This document shows, piece after piece, positions 1-8,551 of a DNA stretch of 64,000 bases. Source of the stretch: Gillisia limnaea DSM 15749 (lineage in GTDB: Bacteria; Bacteroidota; Bacteroidia; Flavobacteriales; Flavobacteriaceae); contig NZ_JH594606.1 in NCBI RefSeq assembly GCF_000243235.1, forward strand, positions 305,476 to 369,475, written 5' to 3'. The notes beneath the pieces were generated by a model that was given only the letters and a program-made list of their open reading frames with translations, was not told the origin of the DNA and made no database searches. The number at the start of each line of letters is the position of its first letter. Positions within the stretch are counted from its first letter, which is position 1. A program made the position numbers and the translations under genes.

Positions 1-1025
1 GTATCGCGGGTGCCAAATACGTGACCGGTAACAGCCTGTGTAGTATAGATCCACATAGAAAACAATGCAAACCAGGAAAAGAATTGAACCCAGGCCAGTT
101 GTTTCATGGTTACCGGCATATTGAGCATATCGGTAATTATAATGGTAAACCCATTTCGTATGTCTTTTGAACGTAATTGGGATACAATCATAAAAAGCAG
201 GCCAATAAGTATCAAGCCAATAAAGAGTATATACAGTTCCTTGGTAAGATTATTAAAATAAATAACCGCAGACATTACAGAGCCGGTTACGGCCATGATC
301 AATCCGGAAAGAAGTTGCGTTCGAATGTTTTTGATCTTATCTAATACATCTACCTTTGCAGGGCTTATTTCCAATCTTCTTTTCTCAAATGCTGCAAGTT
401 CTGCAGGAGAATATTCTTTAGACTTAATAACGGTCCATAGCACGGCCAGGAAAAACACCACTCCACCCACATAAAAGGACCATTTTACTGAATCGGGTAT
501 AACTCCCTCTGGAGCAGTATTGCTAAGTCCTATCCAATTGGTAAAAACCCAGGGAAGGGCAGATCCAACCACCGCGCCAATTCCTATAAAGAAACTCTGC
601 ATGGAAAAACCAAGTGTTCGCTGCCGTTCAGGTAGATTATCCCCTACAAAGGCCCGAAATGGTTCCATAGAGATATTGATGGAAGCATCCATGATCCATA
701 AGGTTCCTGCTGCTACCCATAAGGTGGGGGAATTGGGCATGATAAACAGTGCAATGGAAGATAATATAGCACCTATTAAAAAATAAGGCCTTCGCCTGCC
801 CAGCTTAGTCCAGGTCCTGTCGCTAAAATATCCTATAATAGGCTGAACTACCAATCCGGTAACAGGTGCGGCAATCCACAAAATAGGAATATCCTCAACA
901 TTTGCCCCAAGGGTTTCAAATATTCTGGAGGTGTTGGCGTTTTGCAAAGCAAAACCAAATTGAATACCCAGGAACCCGAAACTCATGTTCCAGATCTCCC
1001 AAAAACTAAGGGTGCGTTTTTGCAT
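1..1025 (-). CDS. MFS sugar transporter (GPH/SLC45-like), partial
   Basis: The reading frame opens at the ATG at 1023-1025 and stays open to the left edge (341 codons), so the 3' part is missing. The protein starts MQKRTLSFWEIWNMSFGFLG and carries a classic MFS motif A (SDRTWTKLGRRRPY) after the second helix, followed by at least eight hydrophobic segments. This layout fits the SLC45-like or GPH sugar importers of flavobacteria, which bring oligosaccharides or sugars across the inner membrane with cations. The LacI gene lies 115 bp upstream on the same strand, the usual partner of such transporters in maltose-type loci. Substrate is inferred only from family and neighbour. The transporter family call is firm; the sugar is not known. 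Confidence 0.8.
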   Translation of the reverse strand, partial: MQKRTLSFWEIWNMSFGFLGIQFGFALQNANTSRIFETLGANVEDIPILWIAAPVTGLVVQPIIGYFSDRTWTKLGRRRPYFLIGAILSSIALFIMPNSPTLWVAAGTLWIMDASINISMEPFRAFVGDNLPERQRTLGFSMQSFFIGIGAVVGSALPWVFTNWIGLSNTAPEGVIPDSVKWSFYVGGVVFFLAVLWTVIKSKEYSPAELAAFEKRRLEISPAKVDVLDKIKNIRTQLLSGLIMAVTGSVMSAVIYFNNLTKELYILFIGLILIGLLFMIVSQLRSKDIRNGFTIIITDMLNMPVTMKQLAWVQFFSWFALFSMWIYTTQAVTGHVFGTRD

Positions 1026-1069
1026 ATCGTAAGGTAAAATTAAGATTACGACAAGCTCTAAGACTCGTC

Positions 1070-1079
1070 AAAACGTATT
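1070..1079 (-). promoter_or_regulatory. Possible LacI-family half-perfect operator before the MFS gene
   Basis: AAAACGTATT is centred on CG and palindromic apart from one base pair. It sits about 45 bp upstream of the MFS start codon. LacI-family operators are palindromes with a central CG, so it is a plausible site for the adjacent regulator, but the match is short and could be chance. Confidence 0.25.
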
Positions 1080-1140
1080 AACGGAAGTGAAAATATGGGT
1101 TCTGACTATTAATTTAAATTTAGTAAAGATATACTTTTTT

Positions 1141-2181
1141 TCAAAAGCTCAAAGTAAAATCTTTTTTGGTAGAGTTTCGTTCTACCAGTCCTGTTTCAAT
1201 AATGATCGTTTGGTATACCTCCTCATCGGAATCTTCGCTTTCCAGTTTTTTAATCAATAGACGGGCAGTTTGGGCACCCATTTCGGCTCCATGCTGACTA
1301 ACTGTGGTCAAACTTGGAATAAACTGTTTAGACAATTCTCCATCTGTAAAACCAATCACGGCAACGTCCTGAGGAACCCTTAATCCTTTTTCCTGAAAGG
1401 CCTTGATTGCATAAATCGCAAAATGCTCGTTAACAGCAAACACCCCATCCAATTCCCTGTTTTCTAAAAAGTTCTTTATCTCCAGTTCACTTTGTTCAAA
1501 ATCATCAATTTTAAGGATCAGGCTTTTATCTACCTTCATCCCGTGTTCTATTAAAGCCTGAAAATATCCTGCCGTGCGCAGCTTTCCAACGCTAACATAA
1601 TCTACCGTGGTGATTAACCCTATTTTTTTACAACCTATCTCAATAAGCTTACTAACAGCTTTTTTTGCTCCTATTGTGTCATCTATAATCACTTTATCAC
1701 ATTCAATTTCATCGATCACACGGTCAAACATTACGAGTGGCATCCCTTGATTTAGCACTTCTTTAAGATGATGATAATCCTTTTTTTGCTGAGTCTCCTT
1801 TGCCACAGATATTATAAATCCATCGGTACTTCCGTTTGCCAGCAATTCCATGTTTATCACTTCCTTATCAAAGGAATTGTTGGACATACATATAATAACA
1901 TGGTAGCCCTTTTCATTTGCTACATGCTCTATGCCGCTTATCACCGTTGTAAAAAAATGATGAACTATCTCAGGAATGATAACCCCTATGGTTTTTGATT
2001 TTCTGTTCTTCAGACTTAATGCTATATTATTGGGCTTGTAGTTATATAATTTGGCAAAGGCCTTGATTTTAGCACTGGTATCCTCACTAATTTCGGAGCT
2101 ATCTCTCAGGGCTTTAGATACTGTAGAAATTGAAACATCTAGTTCACTGGCAATATGTTTTAATGTTAGCTTCCTTTTCAT
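1141..2181 (-). CDS. LacI-family transcriptional regulator
   Basis: This 346-residue protein has the LacI layout. Residues 5-25 (LTLKHIASELDVSISTVSKA) form the helix-turn-helix, followed by the hinge region with the conserved YKPNNIALSL segment, then a periplasmic-binding-protein-like effector domain starting with SKTIGVIIPEI. Length is typical. It probably represses or activates sugar genes in response to a sugar or sugar phosphate. The nearest target candidates are the MFS gene 115 bp downstream and genes behind the CG-centred palindrome at 2551-2564. The start codon is preceded directly by two tandem copies of a repeated leader element, which is unusual. The ligand cannot be told from the sequence. 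Confidence 0.93.
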   Translation of the reverse strand: MKRKLTLKHIASELDVSISTVSKALRDSSEISEDTSAKIKAFAKLYNYKPNNIALSLKNRKSKTIGVIIPEIVHHFFTTVISGIEHVANEKGYHVIICMSNNSFDKEVINMELLANGSTDGFIISVAKETQQKKDYHHLKEVLNQGMPLVMFDRVIDEIECDKVIIDDTIGAKKAVSKLIEIGCKKIGLITTVDYVSVGKLRTAGYFQALIEHGMKVDKSLILKIDDFEQSELEIKNFLENRELDGVFAVNEHFAIYAIKAFQEKGLRVPQDVAVIGFTDGELSKQFIPSLTTVSQHGAEMGAQTARLLIKKLESEDSDEEVYQTIIIETGLVERNSTKKDFTLSF

Positions 2182-2270
2182 ATTTAGATATTTATTGTTT
2201 TTTAATGGTCATATGTAATTCGCATATCTTTATCGGTGTTTGTATCGTATTCGCGTTATGCTCATTTCAT
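2182..2270 (-). repeat. Leader repeat, copy 1 (proximal), abutting the LacI start codon
   Basis: Read on the minus strand, this ~89-bp element starts ATGAAATGAGCAT, continues with CGAATACGATACAAACACCG and ATATGCGAATT, and ends AACAATAAATATCTAAAT directly before the LacI ATG. Related copies sit in the same position before the genes starting at 3739, 30119 and 45235. It contains a tiny open frame (ATG AAA TGA). Function is unknown; a portable promoter or 5' leader is the simplest guess. Confidence 0.7.
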
Positions 2271-2373
2271 ATTTAGATATTTATTGTTTTTTGATGGTTT
2301 TCATATAGCTATCGGGAGCAATTCGCATATCTTCATCGGTGTTTGAATCGTATTCCCTTCAAGCCTATTTCAT
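2271..2373 (-). repeat. Leader repeat, copy 2 (distal tandem copy)
   Basis: This is a second, slightly longer and more diverged copy of the same leader, placed head-to-tail with copy 1. It shares the CAAACACCGATGAAGATATG and ACAATAAATATCTAAATATG parts and ends on the ATG that begins copy 1. Its start reads ATGAAATAGG instead of ATGAAATGAG. The tandem arrangement looks like a duplication of the whole leader. Confidence 0.65.
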
Positions 2374-2845
2374 ACATATTCTTTTAAAATCTAATTGGGC
2401 ACATATAACATCCATATAATCATTGCCCCCGATTGAGAAAATTTATCTATGGATGCTTCATATTTTTCATATCTATCCGAAATTTTTAAACCCAAATCAA
2501 AACTATCATAATAAAATTAAAGAAGCCTTAAAACAAGAAAGTTTTCAACACGAAAACGTTTGCGGTGCTTTTCTGCAGCGGGTTTCCTAAAAGTTAACCT
2601 AAGTTTTATATACTTTTAACCACGGGAAGTGAAAATATTAATTTTAATTCAAATCAATAAAATTATATTAGAGAAGTATTTAAAAGAAAAATTTTACCGC
2701 AATTTGCGCCGACTCATATATAAACATCTTCTTTTTCCTGCTGAAGTTGAGCTTTTGCAATTCCTGTTACCAAAAAAAAATAGCACAAAAAATCCCGCGG
2801 AAAGCAATTTCAATAATCCACTTAATTTCATTATTCAATCATTAT
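2374..2845. other. Intergenic region between the LacI gene and the isomerase-like gene
   Basis: This AT-rich stretch has no convincing gene. The only notable feature is the palindrome at 2551-2564. A short open frame on the plus strand (2629-2865) has no family features and overlaps the end of the neighbouring gene, so it is not called. Confidence 0.6.
2551..2564. promoter_or_regulatory. CG-centred palindrome, candidate LacI-family operator
   Basis: CGAAAACGTTTGCG is a 14-bp near-perfect palindrome around AAACGTTT with one mismatched pair. A central CG inside an A/T-flanked palindrome is the usual LacI-family operator form. It lies 370 bp upstream of the LacI gene. Binding by that regulator is an inference. 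Confidence 0.4.
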
Positions 2846-3739
2846 TTAAACATCACATATTTTAATCGCCTCTTTTAGAGCCGTGATTTTATCATTATAA
2901 GTTGGAATAAATTCCTGGGCCACAAAACCGTTAAAACCGGTTTCCACTATTGCACGCATAATGGCAGGATAATACAACTCCTGGGTATCATTGATCTCAT
3001 TTCTACCCGGAACTCCTGCGGTATGAAAATGATTGATATAATCTCTGTATTTAGTAATAGTTGCAATTACGTCGCCTTCCATCACCTGCATATGGTAAAT
3101 ATCATAAAGCAGTTTGAAGTTCTCTGGCTTTCCCATTTTATCTGAAAGTGCTACGCCCCATACCGTATGGTCACAATGATAATCTGGATGATCCACCTTA
3201 CTATTAAGCAATTCCATTACCATAATTACATTTTTTTCAGCGGCATATTTCACCAGTGGTAGAAGTCCATTTGCGCAATTCTCAATCCCTGTTTCATCAT
3301 CCATCCCTCTTCGGTTCCCGGAAAAACAAATCACATTTTTTACCCCGTTCGCAGCCGCTTTATCTATTAGTCCACGGTAGTTTTCCTGAAGTTTTGTATG
3401 ATTAGCGGGGTCGTTAAATCCATGTTCAATAATGGCAAATTCATCTGTTCCCATAGAACATTCAAGTCCATATTTTTTAACGGTTTCCCATTCCTGAGGT
3501 TTTAAAAGATCTATGGCCTGAATCCCTAGATTAGCACATTCTGAAGCGAATTTATCCAGTGGAATATCATTAAAGCACCAGTAACATACAGAATGCTTAA
3601 AATCACGATCTGCTTCTCTCAAGGATTCTTTCAGGATCTCTAAAGATGAGAAGGATGATAATACACCGCTTAATCCTATCGCTCCGGAACCAAAAGCAAG
3701 ATTTTTTAATACCTGTCTTCTGTTATATTTACTTTTCAT
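2846..3739 (-). CDS. Secreted TIM-barrel isomerase-like protein (hydroxypyruvate isomerase / xylose isomerase-like fold)
   Basis: The 297-residue protein begins with a Tat-type signal: NRRQVLKN (RRxxL) followed by a hydrophobic stretch rich in G, A, L and S. The mature part resembles the AP endonuclease 2 / hydroxypyruvate-isomerase family: a conserved Glu (VMELLNS), the segment YDIYHMQVMEGD and HFHTAGVPGRNE, and a final Glu (VAQEFIP), which match metal- and substrate-binding positions of this fold. Export to the periplasm is expected. The exact substrate is unknown, since Tat-exported members occur in many Bacteroidota sugar loci. It stands alone on the minus strand, with a diverged copy of the leader repeat before its ATG. 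Confidence 0.8.
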   Translation of the reverse strand: MKSKYNRRQVLKNLAFGSGAIGLSGVLSSFSSLEILKESLREADRDFKHSVCYWCFNDIPLDKFASECANLGIQAIDLLKPQEWETVKKYGLECSMGTDEFAIIEHGFNDPANHTKLQENYRGLIDKAAANGVKNVICFSGNRRGMDDETGIENCANGLLPLVKYAAEKNVIMVMELLNSKVDHPDYHCDHTVWGVALSDKMGKPENFKLLYDIYHMQVMEGDVIATITKYRDYINHFHTAGVPGRNEINDTQELYYPAIMRAIVETGFNGFVAQEFIPTYNDKITALKEAIKICDV

Positions 3740-3835
3740 TTTTAGCTATTTAGTGTTTTTAAACTCTTCTAATAAATTCGCATAGCATCATAGGTGTTTG
3801 TATCGATTTCTGGTTACGCTAATTTTATACTGCTA
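3740..3835 (-). repeat. Leader repeat, diverged copy before the isomerase-like gene
   Basis: On the minus strand this stretch carries TCGATACAAACACC, CTATGCGAATT and AAACACTAAATAGCT, ending six bases before the ATG at 3737-3739. It aligns with the leader before the LacI gene over its whole length but with many substitutions, and its first codon-like ATG is lost (ATAAAATTAGC). Confidence 0.55.
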
Positions 3836-4144
3836 TAAATTGATTAGAATATCCTCAATTTAGTACTTTTAAGCATTGTAAAAGTGAAAACCCGCCAACC
3901 CGGCAAAAAAAAGGATTCAAATACCGCTTCTAGTTCGGATATTTATAAATTTAAATTTTACATTAATTTTTTGAAAATCAAACTTTTTGATCGATATTTT
4001 TTCTAAAAGCTTTATAAATCAGATATTATGGAGCAAGTTCATAAAGTCTGTAAATAGAAAAATCATCAGATTTCGACAAAAATATTGGTGGACTAAACCG
4101 CTGGTGGATTATTAGTTTTGAGCGGGGATTATAATTTATGACAC
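3836..4144. other. Intergenic region, nothing recognised
   Basis: AT-rich sequence between the leader repeat and the truncated regulator. I see no open frame with family features, no clear terminator and no strong palindrome. Confidence 0.5.
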
Positions 4145-4408
4145 TCAGGAGATATCAAAATTATATCCCGCTTTTATCAGTTTTTGATATGTTTTGTGAT
4201 CAAATTTATAGAGAAAAGCTCCGCGCCTGGAGGAGGATTTATCCTTTTCATCCAGCTTGATCAATACGTTATGGGAAAGCACTTTTTTACGAAAATTCCG
4301 GGCATCCAACTCTTTCTGGTAAATGGCCTCATAAAGCTGTTGTAATTGAGGAATTGTAAACTGTTTAGGAAGGAGTTTAAAGCACAAAATTGATAATTTT
4401 AATTTCAT
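4145..4408 (-). pseudogene. Truncated Nudix-type regulator: winged-helix domain only
   Basis: The 87-residue product is almost a copy of the C-terminal part of the full regulator at 16462-17166. It shares FTIPQLQQLYEAIY, RNFRKKVLS, KLDEKDK and RRGA-LYKFDH. The Nudix-like effector half (about 150 residues) is missing and replaced by ten hydrophobic residues after the ATG. It is either a decayed duplicate or a free-standing DNA-binding domain; the frame is intact and still has a start codon. It lies 59 bp downstream of the lipoprotein mutarotase gene on the same strand, so it could be co-transcribed. If made, it might occupy operators of the full-length protein without sensing the sugar, but this is inference. 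Confidence 0.75.
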
Positions 4409-4467
4409 TTAAATCACGACTCCTTCAAATATTTTGTACAAGCAATACAATCTTCGGGATACTCTAT

Positions 4468-5646
4468 CTATTTCACACTAAACTCATAAATACTAGTGCT
4501 TTTATATATTTCTCCAGGTTCAAGGATAGTGGAAGGAAATTCCGGCTGATTTGGAGAATCTGGAAAATGTTGAGTCTCCAAAGCAAAAGCCGTTCTAAAA
4601 TCATCTGTGGCACCGGTTTTCAGTCTGTTTTTACCTTCCATAAAATTGCCACTATAAAATTGAAGTCCCGGTTCCTCGGTATAAACATTCATTACAATTC
4701 CCGATTTATTCCCCACGACAGTTGCAGCACGGTTCATTCCCTTTTCTTTGTTGCTGTTTAAAACAAAATTATGGTCATATCCTTTGCCGTTTTCCAATTG
4801 TTGATTATCGGCTTCAATCCTTTGTCCTATGGTATGCGGTTCTAGAAAATCGAAAGGAGTTCCTTTGACCTCTTTTAATGCCCCGGTGGGGATCAAACCA
4901 TCATCAACAGGCGTAAATTTATCGGCATAAATTTTTAAAGAATGATCTAGAATAGAACCACTTCCTTCTCCGTTTAAATTAAAAAAAGCATGATTGGTTA
5001 AATTTACCACCGTGGTTTTATCCGTAACCGCTTCATATTCCATTTTAAGTTCATTTTCATCAGTAAGTGAATAAGTAACCTGAACCTTTAAATTTCCCGG
5101 AAAACCTTCTTCCATATCTTTCGAAAGATAATTTAATACTAAGGTATGTTCATTGGGTTGTGAAGCATTCCATACCACATTCTGAAACCCTAAAAACCCT
5201 CCATGAAGTGCATTCTCACCATTGTTGGTAGGCACGGAATATTCCTTCCCTTCTAAATTAAATTTTCCTTTTGCAATCCTATTCCCGTACCGGCCAATGG
5301 TGGCTCCAAAATAAGGTTCAGTAGATTCCTGATAAGCTTCGGTACTTTCCATCCCTATTACAACATCGATTCTTTCACCATTTTTATCCGGTACTAAAAG
5401 ACCAACTAGCCTGCCTCCGAAATTTGTAAAATAAGCTTCCATACCATTATTATTAGTAATGGAATAAAGTTTTACGTCTTTACCATTAATAGTGGTATTG
5501 AATTTAACGGGATCAAGAACGATTGTTTCTTGCGCTTTCATATCTTCATATTGGATATTATTTTTCTGTTTATTTTCGTTCTTGCAAGCTACCGTCAATA
5601 CAATGCAGAATATGCCGGAAAATGTGGTTAAAATCTTGTTTATCAT
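4468..5646 (-). CDS. galM: Lipoprotein aldose 1-epimerase (mutarotase)
   Basis: This 392-residue protein is a GalM-family mutarotase, which interconverts alpha and beta anomers of galactose, arabinose and other aldoses. Family signatures visible are GATIGRYGNRIAKG, the substrate-binding His in ALHGG, NLTNHAFFNLNGEG with the second His, and the catalytic Glu region FALETQHFPD near the C-terminus. The N-terminus is a lipoprotein signal ending LTVAC, so it should be anchored in the outer membrane or periplasm, unlike the soluble paralogue at 21337-22341. It follows the GH43 gene at 5794 on the same strand, 147 bp apart, and would act on sugars released outside the inner membrane. Confidence 0.92.
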   Translation of the reverse strand: MINKILTTFSGIFCIVLTVACKNENKQKNNIQYEDMKAQETIVLDPVKFNTTINGKDVKLYSITNNNGMEAYFTNFGGRLVGLLVPDKNGERIDVVIGMESTEAYQESTEPYFGATIGRYGNRIAKGKFNLEGKEYSVPTNNGENALHGGFLGFQNVVWNASQPNEHTLVLNYLSKDMEEGFPGNLKVQVTYSLTDENELKMEYEAVTDKTTVVNLTNHAFFNLNGEGSGSILDHSLKIYADKFTPVDDGLIPTGALKEVKGTPFDFLEPHTIGQRIEADNQQLENGKGYDHNFVLNSNKEKGMNRAATVVGNKSGIVMNVYTEEPGLQFYSGNFMEGKNRLKTGATDDFRTAFALETQHFPDSPNQPEFPSTILEPGEIYKSTSIYEFSVK

Positions 5647-5793
5647 TTTTTATAGTTATATTTCTTGAATGGTACTTGTGTATGAATGATTTTTTCTATT
5701 ATAATACTATTGGCAACCATTTTTTAAGCGGCATGATTTTATTGAAAAAAGCTAGTTGGCTTAAATAATTGTTTATTTTAAAAACAACTTTAT

Positions 5794-6960
5794 TTATTCT
5801 TCAATAGTTTCTAATGGCTTCGGTTTAAGCTCTGTTGTTGGTCCTTCAATAATTAATTTTCCATCCTCCAGTATTTTCAATTCATCAATAAAAACTACCC
5901 GCTCATCCCCAGTAGCTTTTGTCCTGCCGTGGTATACCGTGTATATCTTTGTGCTGTCTGAAGAAAACACTAAACTGTTATGCCCGGTACCAGTTACGTT
6001 CCCTCCTCCTTCAATATTTTTTTGCAAAACAGGATTGTTATCTGCTTTCTTATAGATACCTAAAGGTGAGGATGCTGTTCCATATCCCACCGCATAGTTT
6101 TCACCGCCATAAAAATTTGCGGAATACATCATATAATATGTATCCTTATGTTTAAATGTATAGGAGCCTTCCGTCCACCTGCGGTTAACTTCTTTGGATG
6201 TAACAGACCGACTCTCCCATTCCGCATTTCTATCATCAAGAGCCATTGGAGGACGCAGCAACAAAACTGGCTCGCCAATAACCCCAGTAAAATCATTTTT
6301 TAATTCTATCCCGTACACCCAGCTTTCTTCAATTTCATCAAACCAGCCTTTTTCTTTTGCCCAATCCGCAATTTCAGACTCCACTGGATGTTTGTATGCC
6401 ACACGGGAATAATACAAATAAAACTTTCCATCACTATCTTTAAACACATTGGCGTCTATGATTGGATAGCCAGGATCAAAAAGGGGTTTATTTTGAAGAT
6501 CCTCAAAAGGTCCGGTTGGTTTATCGGCTACCGCCACTCCTATTTTAAAATTTTCAAGTTCATTATCTGGATTATCCTTCCACTGTGCACTAAAAAACAT
6601 GTAATATTTGTCATTGAATTTATAAACCTCCGGAGCCCAAAAGTCCCCTATTGCCCAAGAATTCTTCAATTTTCCGGTATAAACCTGGCCTCTCAATTCC
6701 CAGTTTACAAGATCATTTGAGTAATACGTGGCAAAACCATCTATTGCTCCTCCACCAGTTCCGTACATATAAAAGTTGCCGTCACCATCATTCAAAATGT
6801 AGGGGTCTCCAAACTTTACGTCTAATGGATTTGAATAAGTTTTGGATTCCGAAGAAGAATTATTTTTTTGCTCTATATCTGTCTCATTGTTTTTACAGGA
6901 CAATGAAAGAAATACCAAACTCATTAAGAGCATACATTGATGTTTTAAAAGTTTATTCAT
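5794..6960 (-). CDS. GH43 glycoside hydrolase lipoprotein (arabinofuranosidase or xylosidase)
   Basis: The 388-residue protein has a lipoprotein signal ending LSLSC and a single five-bladed GH43 propeller. The three acidic residues of the family are visible: the general base Asp in KFGDPY, the pKa-modulating Asp in PIIDANVF, and the general acid Glu in RRWTEGSY. GH43 enzymes remove L-arabinofuranose or D-xylose side units or cleave arabinan. It lies in the minus-strand sugar locus but is separated from the upstream hydrolase by a 507-bp gap, so it may have its own promoter. It is clearly different from the two sister GH43 proteins at 8552 and 9792. The exact linkage cleaved is unknown. Confidence 0.9.
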   Translation of the reverse strand: MNKLLKHQCMLLMSLVFLSLSCKNNETDIEQKNNSSSESKTYSNPLDVKFGDPYILNDGDGNFYMYGTGGGAIDGFATYYSNDLVNWELRGQVYTGKLKNSWAIGDFWAPEVYKFNDKYYMFFSAQWKDNPDNELENFKIGVAVADKPTGPFEDLQNKPLFDPGYPIIDANVFKDSDGKFYLYYSRVAYKHPVESEIADWAKEKGWFDEIEESWVYGIELKNDFTGVIGEPVLLLRPPMALDDRNAEWESRSVTSKEVNRRWTEGSYTFKHKDTYYMMYSANFYGGENYAVGYGTASSPLGIYKKADNNPVLQKNIEGGGNVTGTGHNSLVFSSDSTKIYTVYHGRTKATGDERVVFIDELKILEDGKLIIEGPTTELKPKPLETIEE

Positions 6961-7467
6961 TTAAAATTACTTTAATTATAAAAAAAAGAGTAATTAATGA
7001 TTGTTTCGGCCGGCGGGAGTTCCAAAACCGGGAAAACCAAGCCATCAAGAATTTATCATCCTACTCAAAGATCTGCAGGACCTAAGCCCTTATCCTAAAT
7101 AGCATTATCGAATTTTAAAGTAAAGCTATTTGATTTCCCTAAAGGGCTTTTCCAGCTTATCATTTCATTTGACCTAAATACTTTGCAGATTGTATTTGTT
7201 TTGCTTTTGGTTTGTTATCAGTTACGATAATATTATTATTCTAAGAATTAGAGTCACTGTTGTTAACAATATAGAAAACACTTAGAATTCATACATTAAT
7301 CATTAAAACATCTAAAATATTTATTTCTTATTTTAATAACCTTATTTCAAATATAACTACTATTTTTTGCAGCCAGATATAATACTTTACAAAATGGTTT
7401 ATCATCCCATTAAATTGGACTAACATTGTAAACCTTAACCTAAGCAAAAAAATAGTTTAGTGATTTT
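6961..7467. other. Intergenic region inside the sugar locus
   Basis: A 507-bp AT-rich stretch with a short GC-rich patch near 7006-7040. No gene is supported. It may hold a promoter for the GH43 gene at 5794-6960, but no clear -7 box was found. Confidence 0.5.
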
Positions 7468-8526
7468 CTAAGGAGTATCTGAATTTAACTTTTTTATTAA
7501 ATCCACCTCATCTTGGCGATAAGGAGTACCGTCCTTCCTAAAAATATCATGAAACCATTCAACCGGTTCCTCCCCAGAATCGATAGGTGTGTCCCAGGCA
7601 TAAATTGTATTGCTCTTTCCGTTTACAAGTCCCCAGTTTATAGCACCTATATTATTTTCCTTTAATAAAGGCAATGTATTAGAAAACCTATTATTTCTGG
7701 TTCTAGCCATATATTCAGTACATATCATCGGACGGCCGTGCGTCTTTAGTAACTCTATAATTCTATTATGGGCCTGAGGGTCGTCATAACTGTGGTAAGT
7801 AATAACATCTGAATTTAAGGCCTGAAAGGTGTTAAGATCTTTTAGATCCCATTTCCATAGACCAACAGATAGCGGTTGAGAAGGATTTGCTTCTCGTGCC
7901 CATTGAAAAACATTTTTTAATAAAGCCATAGATTCATTAGCCTTATCGTTATTTCCCGGTTCATTGTAAAGGTCCCAAAGCAATACCCTTTCATCATCTC
8001 CGAAAGTATTCAGAATATCTTTAACATATGATTCCAATTCCTCTGAGTCTGCCATCTCTACTGATTCAGGATAGCCAGGATCCTGTATCCAACCGGAATT
8101 ATGAGTTCCAGGCCTGGGCTCCGGTTGTTTCCCTATTTTTGGATTTGCATCCCAAACATCATCGAATATCACAAACATTGTTTTAATATTATGGGAGTCT
8201 GCAATATTAAGATATTCTTCCATTCTTGCTTTAAAACCTTCCTTATCGGCTTTATAGGCAAGGCTATGCAAATAGACTCTCATCGTATTAAATCCTATTT
8301 GTGCTGCATAACCAAGTTCACGATCTATTGTCTCGGGGTCAAAAGTATCTTTTTGCCACATTTCCAATTGGTTTATTGCCGTACTGGGATTAAAGTTAGC
8401 ACCTGTTATCCAATCATGCTGATTGTACCAGTCCTGAGCCTTTTCCCGACTCCATCGCTCCAAATTTTGAGAATACCCTGTTAATGTAAAAAATGTAATA
8501 GCTAAAATTAAAATTTTTTTAATCAT
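7468..8526 (-). CDS. Secreted clan GH-A glycoside hydrolase (GH5-like)
   Basis: The 352-residue protein has a signal peptide (MIKKILILAITFFTLTGYSQ) and a TIM-barrel glycosidase domain. The acid/base Glu sits in the strand-4 motif LLWDLYNEPGN and the nucleophile Glu in the strand-7 motif MICTEYMAR, the standard clan GH-A arrangement. Proteins of this type are often labelled 1,4-beta-xylanase or cellulase-like, but the substrate is not settled by the sequence. It starts 25 bp downstream of the GH43 gene at 8552 and is very likely in one transcript with it. It should work in the periplasm or at the surface on oligosaccharides delivered by the SusCD pair. Confidence 0.82.
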   Translation of the reverse strand: MIKKILILAITFFTLTGYSQNLERWSREKAQDWYNQHDWITGANFNPSTAINQLEMWQKDTFDPETIDRELGYAAQIGFNTMRVYLHSLAYKADKEGFKARMEEYLNIADSHNIKTMFVIFDDVWDANPKIGKQPEPRPGTHNSGWIQDPGYPESVEMADSEELESYVKDILNTFGDDERVLLWDLYNEPGNNDKANESMALLKNVFQWAREANPSQPLSVGLWKWDLKDLNTFQALNSDVITYHSYDDPQAHNRIIELLKTHGRPMICTEYMARTRNNRFSNTLPLLKENNIGAINWGLVNGKSNTIYAWDTPIDSGEEPVEWFHDIFRKDGTPYRQDEVDLIKKLNSDTP

Positions 8527-8551
8527 TATTTTGAATGTATTTATTTAAATT

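Noticed and set aside
520-786. Plus-strand 88-codon frame at the left edge
   Set aside because: It is antisense to the clearly coding MFS transporter.
2629-2865. 78-codon plus-strand frame before the isomerase-like gene
   Set aside because: Low-complexity AT-rich sequence that overlaps the end of the isomerase-like gene on the other strand; no motif.
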